Counted from the first letter of the stretch, positions 17,199 through 25,565 are shown. The stretch is 64,000 nt of DNA from Streptacidiphilus rugosus AM-16 (GCF_000744655.1 NZ_JQMJ01000004.1:4154001-4218000); one strand, 5' to 3'. The notes: generated from the sequence alone by a model not told the origin. Numbers and translations: made by a program.

Positions 17199-17210
17199 CT
17201 ACTCATGTAG
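17199..17210. promoter_or_regulatory. Possible PadR operator
   Basis: CTAC-TCAT-GTAG, a dyad with 4-bp arms located 12 bases before the padR start, with GTTAAC between. Short, so only suggestive. Confidence 0.35.
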
Positions 17211-17213
17211 CCG

Positions 17214-17465
17214 TTGCCGTCCAGAGGTACGCCGCCGGGACACGACGCCGTCTGGGCGCCGGTGGAGCATGACGGTCAACTGGGAGACGGCCTGCTGGTC
17301 GCGGGGCGCAGGCCACCCGGCCACCGGGCCCAGAACCGCCCGGACGGGCTCTCACCCGCGGGCTGGCGCATGCAGGTCGTGCTCAACGACGAGATGCCGC
17401 TGCAGGACTACGGCTGCCTCATGCGCGAGGACTACGACCCCTTCGCCGTCCCGCCCGGCGGCTGA
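17214..17465 (+). CDS. Hypothetical protein
   Basis: 83 residues, no recognised family. The C-terminal half looks like real protein: SPAGWRMQVVLNDEMPLQDY, GCLMREDYDPFAVPPGG. The N-terminal start is unsure because no ribosome site is visible; a later start is possible. It may be a complete small protein or the tail of a larger lost gene. Confidence 0.35.
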   Translation: MPSRGTPPGHDAVWAPVEHDGQLGDGLLVAGRRPPGHRAQNRPDGLSPAGWRMQVVLNDEMPLQDYGCLMREDYDPFAVPPGG

Positions 17466-17562
17466 CGGGCGGACAGGATGGGCGCGCCCTTGACGATCAT
17501 CGGTTCACCCGCTTGAATCTGCCTGACTGTACGCATTCAAACCACTCCAGGGGGAACCGTTG

Positions 17563-17976
17563 GTGCATCGCATCGGGCGCACAGCAGCAGCTGTCGCCAC
17601 TGCCGCAGCCATGGCCGTAGGCGGCGTCATACTCACCACCGGGACGGCGCACGCGGACGCATCCACCGCGACGTGGGACTACCTCACGAACACAGGTCAC
17701 GGAGTCGGCGTCTACAGCAAGCCGTGGACCGGCAACGGGTCGACGCAGACTCCCAAACCCCTGTTCTGGCGCGCCGGCAACCCCGACGCCGTCCAGATCG
17801 ACTGCTGGACCGCAGGTGGGGACGTCGGCAGCTACGGCGACGTGTGGTACCGCACCTGGGCCGTCTACTACGCCACCACCAACAGTGAACCGACCTACAA
17901 CGTCGCCTGGACCTTCGCGCCGTTCGTGGACAGTGCGGGCCTGTTCCACAACGGGGTACTCCCGCAGTGCCCTTAG
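17563..17976 (+). CDS. Small secreted protein
   Basis: 137 residues. A twin-Arg-free signal peptide (VHRIGRTAAAVATAAAMAVG, then TTGTAHADA, cleavage predicted after AHA) precedes a mature domain of about 105 residues rich in Trp/Tyr/Thr: STATWDYLTNTGHGVGVYSK, PDAVQIDCWTAGGDVGSYGD, VWYRTWAVYY. Two Cys (in QIDCW and LPQCP) could form one disulfide. The pattern is reminiscent of SH3-like secreted Streptomyces proteins but I cannot name it. GTG 17563 is preferred over TTG 17560: GGGGG lies 8 bases upstream. Confidence 0.75.
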   Translation: MHRIGRTAAAVATAAAMAVGGVILTTGTAHADASTATWDYLTNTGHGVGVYSKPWTGNGSTQTPKPLFWRAGNPDAVQIDCWTAGGDVGSYGDVWYRTWAVYYATTNSEPTYNVAWTFAPFVDSAGLFHNGVLPQCP

Positions 17977-18118
17977 CAGCCGCGGCTCCAGGAACCGGCC
18001 GGTAGCACGACGCGCGTCCCGGGTCCCTGCCGAACCCGGGACGCACCGTCGCACGCAGCCACCGGACCATCCGCGCGAAGCTGCGCCACCATGGCCGTGA
18101 CCGAGCTTGCGGTCGCGA

Positions 18119-18247
18119 TCATCCTTGTCCTACTCCGCCGAACGGCACGAAGAGGATGATCGCGAGGGCGGCCAGAAGGGCCAGCAGGAGGGGTGCGAAG
18201 CAGACCAGGAGCAGGACGGGTCGCCGGAGAACGTAGGGGCGTCGCAT
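18119..18247 (-). CDS. 42-residue single-pass membrane peptide
   Basis: MRRPYVLRRPVLLLVC, then a hydrophobic helix continuing FAPLLLALLAALAIILFVPF and a GGVGQG tail. Five basic residues at the N-terminus predict that end stays in the cytoplasm. The ATG at 18247 has only a weak GGG ribosome site. The coherent basic/hydrophobic pattern over its whole length supports expression. No neighbour suggests a role. Confidence 0.5.
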   Translation of the reverse strand: MRRPYVLRRPVLLLVCFAPLLLALLAALAIILFVPFGGVGQG

Positions 18248-18777
18248 GCACCCAGCATCCCAGCCTGGTCCGGCCGCCGAGGCGAAACACAGGTCCTGGT
18301 GCCCGCCATGGGAGGGAACGGCCGTCCCACCTGGTGGAGTTCGGGCGGATGTCGCTCGACGTGCCGGGCTCGAAGGCCCGGTCGTAGCAGCCGGCGCAGC
18401 GGACGCAGCTCGTAGGCATCGAAGGGGACACCGGCCAAGAACAGGGCGCGCTCCAACCTTCAGCCCCGGAGATCAGCACATGTGCTGCTGACGCTGTGCC
18501 GGCAGGATGGTCCCGGCACCCGTAAGGGGCGGCCGGGGCCGTCTGCGTCTCTGGCCCGGCCTCGGTCGATGCGGGCGACCCGCGGACCATTCCATCCCCG
18601 GTCGTTCACTGCGCGGTGTGGGTGTCGTCGGTGGCGGCGTCGCCGGTGAGGGTGTCGTCGGTGAGGGTGTGCGGCTGACGGCGCGATACATGCTGCCCTG
18701 GGGGTGGTAGCGCCCGAGTCCCGTGCTCTCCGGCGAGGTGCCGAATCGCTGGCGAGGACGGGACTCGGCCCCGCAGG
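18248..18777. other. 530-base stretch without a supported gene
   Basis: It contains a 14-bp perfect palindrome CAGCACATGTGCTG (18474-18487) and, at about 18618-18668, a short imperfect repeat based on GGTGTCGTCGGTG and GGTGAGGGTGT. The longest open frame on the minus strand (to 18456) has a plausible start, MERALFLAGVPFDAYELRPL, but its continuation is low quality, so I do not call it. Confidence 0.4.
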
Positions 18778-20985
18778 TCAAGCCCAGGACAGGTCCGGGG
18801 CGAGCTCGCGCAGCCGGGGCAGGTGGGAGGGGTCGGCCTCGGCGCAGGTTCGGAGGTCGTCCGCCGCGTCCTCGGCCCGGCCCAGGGCGATCAGGCTCCT
18901 GGCGCGCTGTACCCGGGCGTCGAGGTCGTCCGTCTCGGCCACGACGGAGTCGAGGAGCTTGACGGCCAGGTCGTGCCGGGCGTCCTCCTGGTAGGCCACC
19001 GCCAGGTTGAAACGAAATCCGGGCTCGTCGGACAACGCGCAGGCCTGTTCCAGGTCCGCGATGGCCGAGGCCAGGTCGCCGGCCTGGTGTGCAAGCCCGC
19101 CGCGCAGGGCCCAGGCCTCCGCGTAGTCGGCGGCCGCGGCCAGCGTCGCCGAGTACGCCGCGGCGGCCTCCTCCGCTTCGCCTTCGAGCTCGTGCAGTTG
19201 ACCCTTGAGGCAGAGCAACTCCGGGCTGTGGACAGCGACCGTGAGCCCGGCCTCGACGCCGGCGCGGGCGAGCCCGACGGCCTCGGGGTCGTCCTGTGCC
19301 AGCTCGACCAGCACGGCGCTGCGGTTGATGTGGGCGTCCGTCATGAACGGGTTCAGGTCCAGGACGTACGCGTAGTCGGCCAGAGCGCCTGCGAGGTCAC
19401 CGGAGTCGCGGCGCGCCTCGGCCCGGTTGTAGTAGACCTCAGGGAAGGGCGGGGAGAGCTCGATGGCCTTGTCGTAGTCGGCCAGCGCCTCGTCCAGCCG
19501 CCCCTGCCGGTGCAGCAGCATGCCCCGGTCGAGGTAGTACTCGGCGTAGTTGGGGTCGCAGGCGATCACCGCGCTGAAGTCGGCGAAGGCCTCGTCCGTG
19601 CGCCCGAGCGCGTTGAGCAGCTGGGCCCTGTTGTGCCGGAGCACCGACCGGTGCAGGGCCTGCTCGTCGGGGTCCAGGACGGCGTCGAGGTCGGCCAGGC
19701 AGGTGTCCACCAGTGCCAGCGCGTCCTCGCGGTTCCCTCGGTGCATCTCGATGAGGGCCAGGCCGTTGCGGTAGAAGGCGGTGCGCATCGCCCGGTCCTT
19801 CGGCTCCGGCAGCTGGCCGGCGAAGGCGATCCCCTGGTTGATCCAGCGGCGGGCCTGCGCGTGGTCCCGGTTCTCCTCGGCGAGGTGACGGGTGTAGATC
19901 ATCGCGGTCGCGTACGCGGCCTGCATGTGCACCGACGGCGAGGTGCTGAGCTCGCGGGCCTCGTCGTACAGCTCCAGTGCCTCCTCGGCGAGGCCGAGGG
20001 CGGCCAGCGAGGTCGTCATCTTGGTGCTGAAGGCCCACCAGTGGTCGGGGTTGCTGTCGTACGTCACCAGGCGGCGTCCGCGGGCGCCGTAGTCCAGGAC
20101 CGCGTGGTAGAAGCCGAGGTCCATGCACAGGTCGAGCGCGTGGCGCAGGACGTCCGCACCGGCTCCGGCCGGGTCGCTCCCGTTCTCGGCGTGCCAGGCG
20201 ACCGCGCCCAGGCGCAGCGAGGGCTCGCCGGCGGCCTCCAGCGCCTGGCGGCGCAGGTCGTGGCGGGCCTGCCGGTCCGCGGGCGGCAGTCGCAGGTAGG
20301 CCGCGTACTGCGCCGGGTCGTCGCTCGTGCCGTCGCCCTCGATGTACCGGGCGGCGAGCGCGGGTCCGCCCGGCTCGCCGGATGCGTCGGACGCCGGTGC
20401 GTCGACCTGCGCGCAGTACGCGGCGACAGCGGCGCCGAGAGTTTCCGCCGGGGCGTCAGCCGGGTCCTGGAGGGGCCCGTCCGCCGTGGTGACCACCACC
20501 ATGAGGCGCTCGGGGTTGATCCGGCGCAAGAGTACGGCCAGGAACTCGGCGTCGGTGGGGTCGGCGTGGTGGACGTCGTGGACGACCAGCGCGCGGGGCT
20601 GGTCACCCAGCGCCCGCAGGTACACGTTGAGGAAGTCGACGAGGCCGTTGGCCATGCGGAGCGTCCGCACCTTGGAGTAGAAGCGGGTGCGCTCCCTGGG
20701 CACCGCCAACGACGTCAGCGTCTCCCTGGTCGCGGGGACGAGGGCGCGGAGCTCGGGCGTGGTGGAGAGGATCTCGATGGTGTGCCGGGCGACCGCCTCC
20801 GGGCAGCGCTCCAGCGCGTCCGGGACGATGCTGCGCAGTAGGGTGCCCACGGCGGTGTACGGCCCGCGCAGCCTGCGGTGCGCGCTGACCGCAGCCAGCA
20901 GCGGGGGCAGCTCCAGCCCTTCCAGGGCCGCGGCTCGGTCCGCCGGTGCGGACGTGATGATCCGGAGATGGCGCGGAGCGGTCAT
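18778..20985 (-). CDS. TPR protein with degenerate STAND-like N-terminal domain, RiPP-like locus
   Basis: 735 residues. The N-terminal 250 residues resemble the NTPase part of LuxR/SARP-type STAND proteins: a Walker-B-like ALVVHDVHHADPTDAEFLAV (residues about 132-151) is followed by LMVVVTTADG, but no P-loop (GxxxxGKT) exists before it. Residues about 270-720 form a long tetratricopeptide array, best seen in EYYLDRGMLLHRQGRLDEAL, ADYDKAIELSPPFPEVYYNR and ADYAYVLDLNPF. Such arrays bind proteins or peptides. It follows the PqqD/M50 gene by 62 bases and the precursor-like peptide gene on the same strand, so it may act as scaffold, sensor or regulator for that peptide. Exact role unknown. Confidence 0.8.
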   Translation of the reverse strand: MTAPRHLRIITSAPADRAAALEGLELPPLLAAVSAHRRLRGPYTAVGTLLRSIVPDALERCPEAVARHTIEILSTTPELRALVPATRETLTSLAVPRERTRFYSKVRTLRMANGLVDFLNVYLRALGDQPRALVVHDVHHADPTDAEFLAVLLRRINPERLMVVVTTADGPLQDPADAPAETLGAAVAAYCAQVDAPASDASGEPGGPALAARYIEGDGTSDDPAQYAAYLRLPPADRQARHDLRRQALEAAGEPSLRLGAVAWHAENGSDPAGAGADVLRHALDLCMDLGFYHAVLDYGARGRRLVTYDSNPDHWWAFSTKMTTSLAALGLAEEALELYDEARELSTSPSVHMQAAYATAMIYTRHLAEENRDHAQARRWINQGIAFAGQLPEPKDRAMRTAFYRNGLALIEMHRGNREDALALVDTCLADLDAVLDPDEQALHRSVLRHNRAQLLNALGRTDEAFADFSAVIACDPNYAEYYLDRGMLLHRQGRLDEALADYDKAIELSPPFPEVYYNRAEARRDSGDLAGALADYAYVLDLNPFMTDAHINRSAVLVELAQDDPEAVGLARAGVEAGLTVAVHSPELLCLKGQLHELEGEAEEAAAAYSATLAAAADYAEAWALRGGLAHQAGDLASAIADLEQACALSDEPGFRFNLAVAYQEDARHDLAVKLLDSVVAETDDLDARVQRARSLIALGRAEDAADDLRTCAEADPSHLPRLRELAPDLSWA

Positions 20986-21047
20986 GACGGGGCTGCCTTT
21001 CTGGTACGGGCGGGTTGTGCGGCGTCCGGGTTCGGGGCGTGGCGTGG

Positions 21048-22274
21048 CTAGGCCCGCTGCTGCGCGCCGAGCCGTCGGGCGCGGCGGTCCCGGTGGGCCA
21101 TGACGGCGACCGCGAGCAGTTGGGCGACGAGCAGGCTGACCAGGGTCGCCGAGTCGAGGATTCCCGACACGGGTCCGCCACCCCGCAGACGCCCGTAGAG
21201 GCCGTCCAGCATCTGGTAGGCCGACGGCAGCAGGACGGTGGCGAACGAGGCGAGGGTGAGGGCGTAGCCCACGGGCAGCAGCCAGGCGTACCAGCGCGCC
21301 ACGCGGAGGTCGGCCGGTCCGAACGCGGACAGGTCCACCCTGGTCCTTCCGGTCCAGCGGCGTACCGCGTCGCGCAGCACGGCCGCGGCCGCGGCGTGCA
21401 GGTCGTTGCATCCCAGCACGGTGGTGAGCAGGACGTACACGTCGGTGCGCAGGTAGAAGAAGAGCTGCCAGAGGAGTCGCAGCCCGACGGCGAAGGCAAG
21501 CGCCAGGCAGACCCGGCCGACCAGCGGCTGCGGGCCGTCAGGCTCGCGAACGGCGGCGGCCACGAGGGTGAGCCCGGCCATGGCGAGAACGTCGGCGACC
21601 ATGCCGGCGAGGATCGGCAGGTAGCGCTGCCGACGGGGCACGGCGATCAGACCCGGCAGGGAGGTCTCGAAGACCACGTAGACCAGGCGTCGGCCTACGG
21701 AGAACCTGGAGTTCAGGCCCAGGCGCCGTCCGGCCAGTGCGTGGAATCCCTCGTGCAGGGCGAGGAAGGGCATCTGGCCGAGGAAGATCGTGAGGCTGAT
21801 CGCGGTGTACGAGGAAGTGAAGAAGAGAACGCTGCGGTGGGGGGCCAGTTCGGGGTGACGTGCCATTTCCACGACCGCGAGCACGACAAGGAGCGCGTAG
21901 CACGCCCAGGCGGGCCGGCTGAAAAGCGCCTTCCCCAGCCGCTGCCAGCGCACCGGCGCCGGTTCCGGCGGGAGCGCGGTCGTGCCGTCGTGGACGAAGC
22001 CCAAGTCCTCCAGCACGGAGAGCAGGTCGGGCATGTCGACGCTCTCGCCGTGCGCCTCCTCGTGGCGCGCGGCGGCCTCCCTGGGGGTGATGCCGTCCGC
22101 CAGCATGCGCACCAGTTCGGCGCCCTCGGCGGGGAACACCGCGTAGGACTCCCCGTCCGGGCTGCCGATCGTGACCTCGTCGCCCTCCTCCAGGTAGACC
22201 AGCGGCTTGAGCAGCAGCGGCTGGTCCAGGTCGTGGCCGGGACCGGCGACGGCGCCGTCGATGGGGACGGACAC
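21048..22274 (-). CDS. PqqD-like domain fused to M50-type membrane zinc protease
   Basis: 408 residues, of the putative peptide zinc metalloprotease type (K16922/YydH-like). Residues about 18-95 look like a PqqD/RiPP recognition element: LKPLVYLEEGDEVTIGSPDG and DMPDLLSVLEDLGFV. About eight membrane segments follow. The zinc motif HEGFH is at 174-178 and the probable third ligand Asp278 is in FYLRTDVYVLL. Such proteins process or export ribosomal peptides in known clusters. GTG 22274 is chosen because GGAGGAG is 5 bases upstream and the PqqD-like region starts soon after. It lies 79 bases after the stop of the 32-residue peptide gene and before the TPR gene. Confidence 0.85.
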   Translation of the reverse strand: MSVPIDGAVAGPGHDLDQPLLLKPLVYLEEGDEVTIGSPDGESYAVFPAEGAELVRMLADGITPREAAARHEEAHGESVDMPDLLSVLEDLGFVHDGTTALPPEPAPVRWQRLGKALFSRPAWACYALLVVLAVVEMARHPELAPHRSVLFFTSSYTAISLTIFLGQMPFLALHEGFHALAGRRLGLNSRFSVGRRLVYVVFETSLPGLIAVPRRQRYLPILAGMVADVLAMAGLTLVAAAVREPDGPQPLVGRVCLALAFAVGLRLLWQLFFYLRTDVYVLLTTVLGCNDLHAAAAAVLRDAVRRWTGRTRVDLSAFGPADLRVARWYAWLLPVGYALTLASFATVLLPSAYQMLDGLYGRLRGGGPVSGILDSATLVSLLVAQLLAVAVMAHRDRRARRLGAQQRA

Positions 22275-22353
22275 GTGAACTCCTCCGGGAGGCAGGCTTC
22301 GCGGACCTGGTGAGCCCGGCCGGGATGATCCGACCGGGCCCACCAGCACTTCA

Positions 22354-22452
22354 CTAGAAGGGCCTCCAACCGCACAGCGGGTCGGAGTACAGCGGCGTGG
22401 CGGTGCTGGTCAGGCGCACCAGACCGGCCTTGCGGACGACGATCTTCTTCAT
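22354..22452 (-). CDS. Candidate RiPP precursor peptide, 32 residues
   Basis: A 33-codon gene too short for normal calling. The first half, MKKIVVRKAGLVRLTS, is basic like a leader; the second half, TATPLYSDPLCGWRPF, is rich in modifiable or structural residues (Thr, Ser, Tyr, Cys, Trp, Pro) and free of charge except one Asp and one Arg. A strong ribosome site AAGGGGGGT lies 8 bases before ATG 22452. The next gene downstream is the PqqD-like/M50 metalloprotease, the expected partner of a leader peptide, then the TPR protein. No lanthionine synthetase, radical SAM or YcaO gene is within the window, so if modified, the enzyme is elsewhere. I do not recognise the peptide as a named class. Confidence 0.7.
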   Translation of the reverse strand: MKKIVVRKAGLVRLTSTATPLYSDPLCGWRPF

Positions 22453-23033
22453 GGCGGACACCCCCCTTCGCTCTGAATTCGCGGTGCTTGCCCGATCGGT
22501 GCGGTGAGCTTCCGGTCACCTGTCCGACCACGTCGTGTCGACAGGTTGCGCAGGGGTGCCAGTCACTGGCGTCCCCGTCTGACCGATGGCTCGCCGGTGC
22601 GGCCGGGGTTCGTGGTGCGGTACCGGAATCTACGCTGGGGTTGCCGAGGGCTTCATCAGTGTGATTACGCAAGCGGTTACGTAGGTGTGCGGCTCGCGGT
22701 CTTCGCCGGCGCGGGGGTGCTGCAGCCAGTGGCCGGTTGGCTGTCGGCCTCCTCGACGCCATCGACAGCCCCTTCACTGTGCGCGGCGACTTGGCTGTCA
22801 TTCCCGATGGCGACGTCCAGGCTGCGCGGGGTGCCGGGCGCCGACGTCTCCGGCGACCGCGTCTACCTCCGCGACCGGCTCGCGAGGGTCACCTGCTTTC
22901 CATCACCGACGGCGTCTCCTGTCGTCCATCCTCCCCCGCCAGGGTCCATCGGGACCGGACCTTCAAACGTGCGCCTTGTCACCATTCGATCACTCTCCGG
23001 TGATCATGCGCGCGAGCCTGCCACGCTCCCCGC
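22453..23033. other. Upstream region of the peptide locus, with a broken coding remnant
   Basis: At 22660-22692 the repeats TTACGCAAG and TTACGTAGG occur about one helix turn apart (GATTACGCAAGCGGTTACGT), a possible regulator site for the minus-strand peptide gene. On the plus strand, LDAIDSPFTVRGDLAVIPDG (from about 22758) continues better in another frame as GADVSGDRVYLRDRLARVT, suggesting a small frameshifted gene of unknown family. Confidence in that remnant is low. Confidence 0.3.
22988..23005. promoter_or_regulatory. Short dyad before lipoprotein gene
   Basis: GATCAC, 6 bases, GTGATC, located 28 bases before the ATG at 23034. Could be an operator; could also be chance. Confidence 0.3.
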
Positions 23034-23519
23034 ATGCGTCGAACCCTCATCCTCGCGGCCGGAGCCTTATTCCTGGCCGGCTGCGCATCAAGCAGCGCCC
23101 CGGCGACCCCTGCCGCCACGACACCAGACGCCGCTACACCCAGCGCGTCTCTCGACCCCGCTACCGCGCTCCACGCCTGGGCCGACGACGGCGGCAGTGC
23201 CGCCCTGTCCACCATCGGCTCCGACCTCACCGACGTCAGCAACGCCCTCGGCCAGAGTGACCTCACGGGAGCTCAGGCCCCGTGCGCGAAGCTCACTGCG
23301 GACGTGGAGACCGACCAGGCCGGCACGCCGGTGCCCGACAAGGCGGCGGCTGCCGAGTGGAGCCTGATGCTGAGCCACCTACAGGCCGCTGCCGCTGACT
23401 GCACCACTGCCGCGGCAACCGGCGACTCCACCAAGCTCGACGAGGCAAGCGCGGAACTCTCCATCGGCGGCAACCACCTGACCGCGTTCACGAACCGCTT
23501 CAAGCAAGTCACCGGCTGA
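23034..23519 (+). CDS. Lipoprotein of unknown function
   Basis: 161 residues. A type II signal peptide (MRRTLILAAGALF) ends in lipobox LAGC, so Cys17 would be acylated and anchored to the outer face of the membrane. A Ser/Thr/Pro/Ala-rich linker (about 18-42) leads to a helical domain: LHAWADDGGSAALSTIGSDL, VSNALGQSDL, EWSLMLSHLQAAAADCTTAA and HLTAFTNRFKQVTG. Two Cys may form a disulfide. This four-helix, Ala-rich layout is common among actinobacterial lipoproteins but unnamed. A small dyad lies upstream; the next gene is another lipoprotein. Confidence 0.8.
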   Translation: MRRTLILAAGALFLAGCASSSAPATPAATTPDAATPSASLDPATALHAWADDGGSAALSTIGSDLTDVSNALGQSDLTGAQAPCAKLTADVETDQAGTPVPDKAAAAEWSLMLSHLQAAAADCTTAAATGDSTKLDEASAELSIGGNHLTAFTNRFKQVTG

Positions 23520-23652
23520 GCCGGGTCGGCCTACGCCGCCCCAGCGGGTCGGGCGGGGAGTGGCGCTGCGCATCGCCGCCTCTCGCCAGGCAGTGGGTTA
23601 CAAGTCAGCAACTATGAACACATTTTCTCCACAAGCACGGGACGGTATCCGG

Positions 23653-24111
23653 ATGAACCGCACCCTCACCGCATTAGCCACCGCTGGCCTGCTCGCCTTC
23701 GGGCTCGCCGCCTGCCAGCCCACCACCCCCGGCAGCGACGGCACCGGCAGCAACCCCAACGTCGGCATCACCACGAAGAGCGTCGTCACCAGCGGCGCCG
23801 GTGCCGCCGCACCCACGACCGCGGCAGCCTCTCCAGCCGGCCCGCTCCTCAAGGTGTCCGGAAACGGCATCAAGAACACGAAGCAGTTCACGACCGGCGA
23901 CAACTGGACGATCAACTACACGTACGACTGCTCGAAGATCTTCGGAGGGAACGGCAACTTCCAGGTCTACGTCGACTACCCCAACGGGGACATCCCGGTC
24001 AACGAGCTCGGCGCGAAGGGCGCCAGCTCCTCGACGGCGACCGGGGCCGGCACGCACACCCTGAAGGTTGCATCCGAGTGCCCGTGGACGGTCACCGTCA
24101 CCAACGGGTGA
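23653..24111 (+). CDS. Lipoprotein with small beta-domain
   Basis: 152 residues. Signal peptide MNRTLTALATAGLLAFG followed by lipobox LAAC (Cys at about 21). A disordered Thr/Ala/Pro/Ser linker runs to residue 70. The exported domain (about 72-152) looks beta-rich: LLKVSGNGIKNTKQFTTGDN, WTINYTYDCSKIFGGNGNFQ and HTLKVASECPWTVTVTNG, with two Cys probably bridged. The pattern matches small Streptomyces surface lipoproteins of unknown role. ATG 23653 places the lipobox at the normal distance; ATG 23614 in the same frame would add 13 polar residues. Confidence 0.8.
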   Translation: MNRTLTALATAGLLAFGLAACQPTTPGSDGTGSNPNVGITTKSVVTSGAGAAAPTTAAASPAGPLLKVSGNGIKNTKQFTTGDNWTINYTYDCSKIFGGNGNFQVYVDYPNGDIPVNELGAKGASSSTATGAGTHTLKVASECPWTVTVTNG

Positions 24112-24345
24112 CCGAACGGTCCGGGCGGCGGCTCATTCACCAGGCATGAGCGCCTGCAACTGTCTGCCGCCCGACCGTGATCCCTGCGCCCGGTCCGCCG
24201 ACTGGGGCTTCGAGCCCCCGCACCACCAGCGATCACCGGCCGACCTGCAGCGCTTGTGACGGGCGCAGAGGCCAGCACCCATCGGAGCTCGACTGCCCGG
24301 CGTGGGAACTGCACCCGGCGCGCTGATGCTGCGTACGGTGAGGTC

Positions 24346-24612
24346 ATGCCGCCTACGCTCGTCAGAGACGTCCAGCCCTTCCTCGAGGAGACCGACACCG
24401 ATCCGCGCCACCACATGTGGATCCTGACCATCACGGAGCCAGTGCCGGCCGGCTGGTGGATCAGCGTGGGCAGTGAGCACCAAGCCGAGGTGGCGCAGGT
24501 CGACGCCTGCGACCGCGCGGACCCGTACTACGTGTGCAGGTTGGCGACGCGTATCACGCAACCGCACGCGGCCGGCGAGGTGGTCACGGTCATCGGTGAG
24601 CTCCCTGACTGA
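24346..24612 (+). CDS. Hypothetical protein
   Basis: 88 residues, soluble, balanced composition: LVRDVQPFLEETDTDPRHHM, WILTITEPVPAGWWISVGSE and YYVCRLATRITQPHAAGEVV. No family recognised. ATG 24346 follows GTACGGT by a few bases, which could be a -10 element of a leaderless promoter; a ribosome site is weak. Nothing in its surroundings suggests a role. Confidence 0.55.
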   Translation: MPPTLVRDVQPFLEETDTDPRHHMWILTITEPVPAGWWISVGSEHQAEVAQVDACDRADPYYVCRLATRITQPHAAGEVVTVIGELPD

Positions 24613-24736
24613 CAAGGCCCCGGTCCGGCGAACCAGGCGGGGTCCAAGAGCCGATGGTGCGTCCTACCACGGTGACTTCGGAACGTGCAGAATTGCACGA
24701 GGCTTCGCGGGTGGGAGCGCTAGATCCGTCTTGGAT

Positions 24737-24910
24737 TCACCGTGGATCCCGGTCGGGCCTGCCGATGCGCCGTTTCGTTCTTGCGGGAGCCGCCCGCTTG
24801 CCCGCGTCCAGCAGGTCGGGGTCGGGTTCTACGGCGATCACGATGTCCGCTTCCCCGTCCCGCAAGTGCGGGGCGCCTGCGGGGCGAATGCCGCGCAGGC
24901 CGCCCTGCAC
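24737..24910 (-). pseudogene. Coding remnant downstream of the YaaH-like gene
   Basis: On the minus strand, immediately after the stop at 24917 and in the same frame, the sequence reads GLRGIRPAGAPHLRDGEADI, VIAVEPDPDLLDAGKRAAPA and a basic tail ending RPDRDPR. It looks like the C-terminus of a real protein, unlike the Gly/Pro-rich end of the upstream reading frame. It may be the tail of a gene broken by a stop or indel. The family is not recognised. Confidence 0.3.
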
Positions 24911-24916
24911 GCGCAG

Positions 24917-25564
24917 TCAGCCGTCCGAAGGCCGGCCGCCCTCGCCCTGTCCTCCCTCCAGCGGCACCTCCGGCGCGGCGAACGCCCAGGGCCCCTGTGA
25001 GGCCCCACGCTCGGCCGCGGCGTCAAAGCACCGGGGGCTGTGCTCAGAGTTGCGCCTGACACCGGGGTCCTGAGGGAGCGGGTCGTGCTGCTGGCCGGCG
25101 ACGTCCTGGTCCAGTGCTTCGCGCGCCCCTCCGCGGCGCCGGACGAGCAGCACGGCGAGCGCCGCTCGGAGCACCGAGACGGTCAGCACCGCGCCGAGCA
25201 GTGCCTTACCGAAGAAGCCGGCCACCACCAGTGGCACCAGGACCAGTGCGAAAGCGGCCAGGAACAGACCGACGGCCGGGCTGGTGAGAACGGTAGGGCC
25301 GGCGATGTCCACGGCGCCCAGGGCGAGCCACGACGCGGCGAACAGCCCCAGGATCGCCGCGATCCCGGTGTCGCGGGCGAGGAACGCCACCGCCGCCGCC
25401 AGCAACTGAGGCGGGGACACGAACGCGGCAAGGAGGATTCCCGCCGTCCGCACCTGCTCGCCGCTCACCAGGCCGAGCTCGCAGGAAACGAAGCCCGCCC
25501 GGGCAGCCCAGGCACCGTGGAGGTCGGCGAGGTCGGCGGAATCCGTCTGCAGAGGGATGACCAC
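24917..25564 (-). CDS. YaaH/GPR1/FUN34-like membrane protein
   Basis: 215 residues. Residues about 10-145 give six probable membrane helices with features of the actinobacterial YaaH-like group: an aromatic start, GILLAAFVSPPQLLAAAVAF, LARDTGIAAILGLFAASWLA and VGLFLAAFALVLVPLVVAGF. Homologues are acetate/ammonium-type transporters or uncharacterised. The last 65 residues (from GGAREALD) are polar and unlike the family, so the natural C-terminus may be displaced by a frameshift. The GTG at 25564 is uncertain: it sits directly beside a 16-bp inverted repeat (25566-25610) and has no ribosome site. Confidence 0.6.
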   Translation of the reverse strand: MVIPLQTDSADLADLHGAWAARAGFVSCELGLVSGEQVRTAGILLAAFVSPPQLLAAAVAFLARDTGIAAILGLFAASWLALGAVDIAGPTVLTSPAVGLFLAAFALVLVPLVVAGFFGKALLGAVLTVSVLRAALAVLLVRRRGGAREALDQDVAGQQHDPLPQDPGVRRNSEHSPRCFDAAAERGASQGPWAFAAPEVPLEGGQGEGGRPSDG

Positions 25565-25565
25565 A

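Noticed and set aside
18130..18456. Minus-strand open frame beginning MERALFLAGVPFDAYELRPL
   Set aside because: The beginning looks protein-like but the remainder is low-complexity and overlaps the better 42-residue membrane peptide in another frame.
18618..18668. GGTGTCGTCGGTG-type repeats as a CRISPR or minisatellite
   Set aside because: Only two or three imperfect short units without regular spacers.
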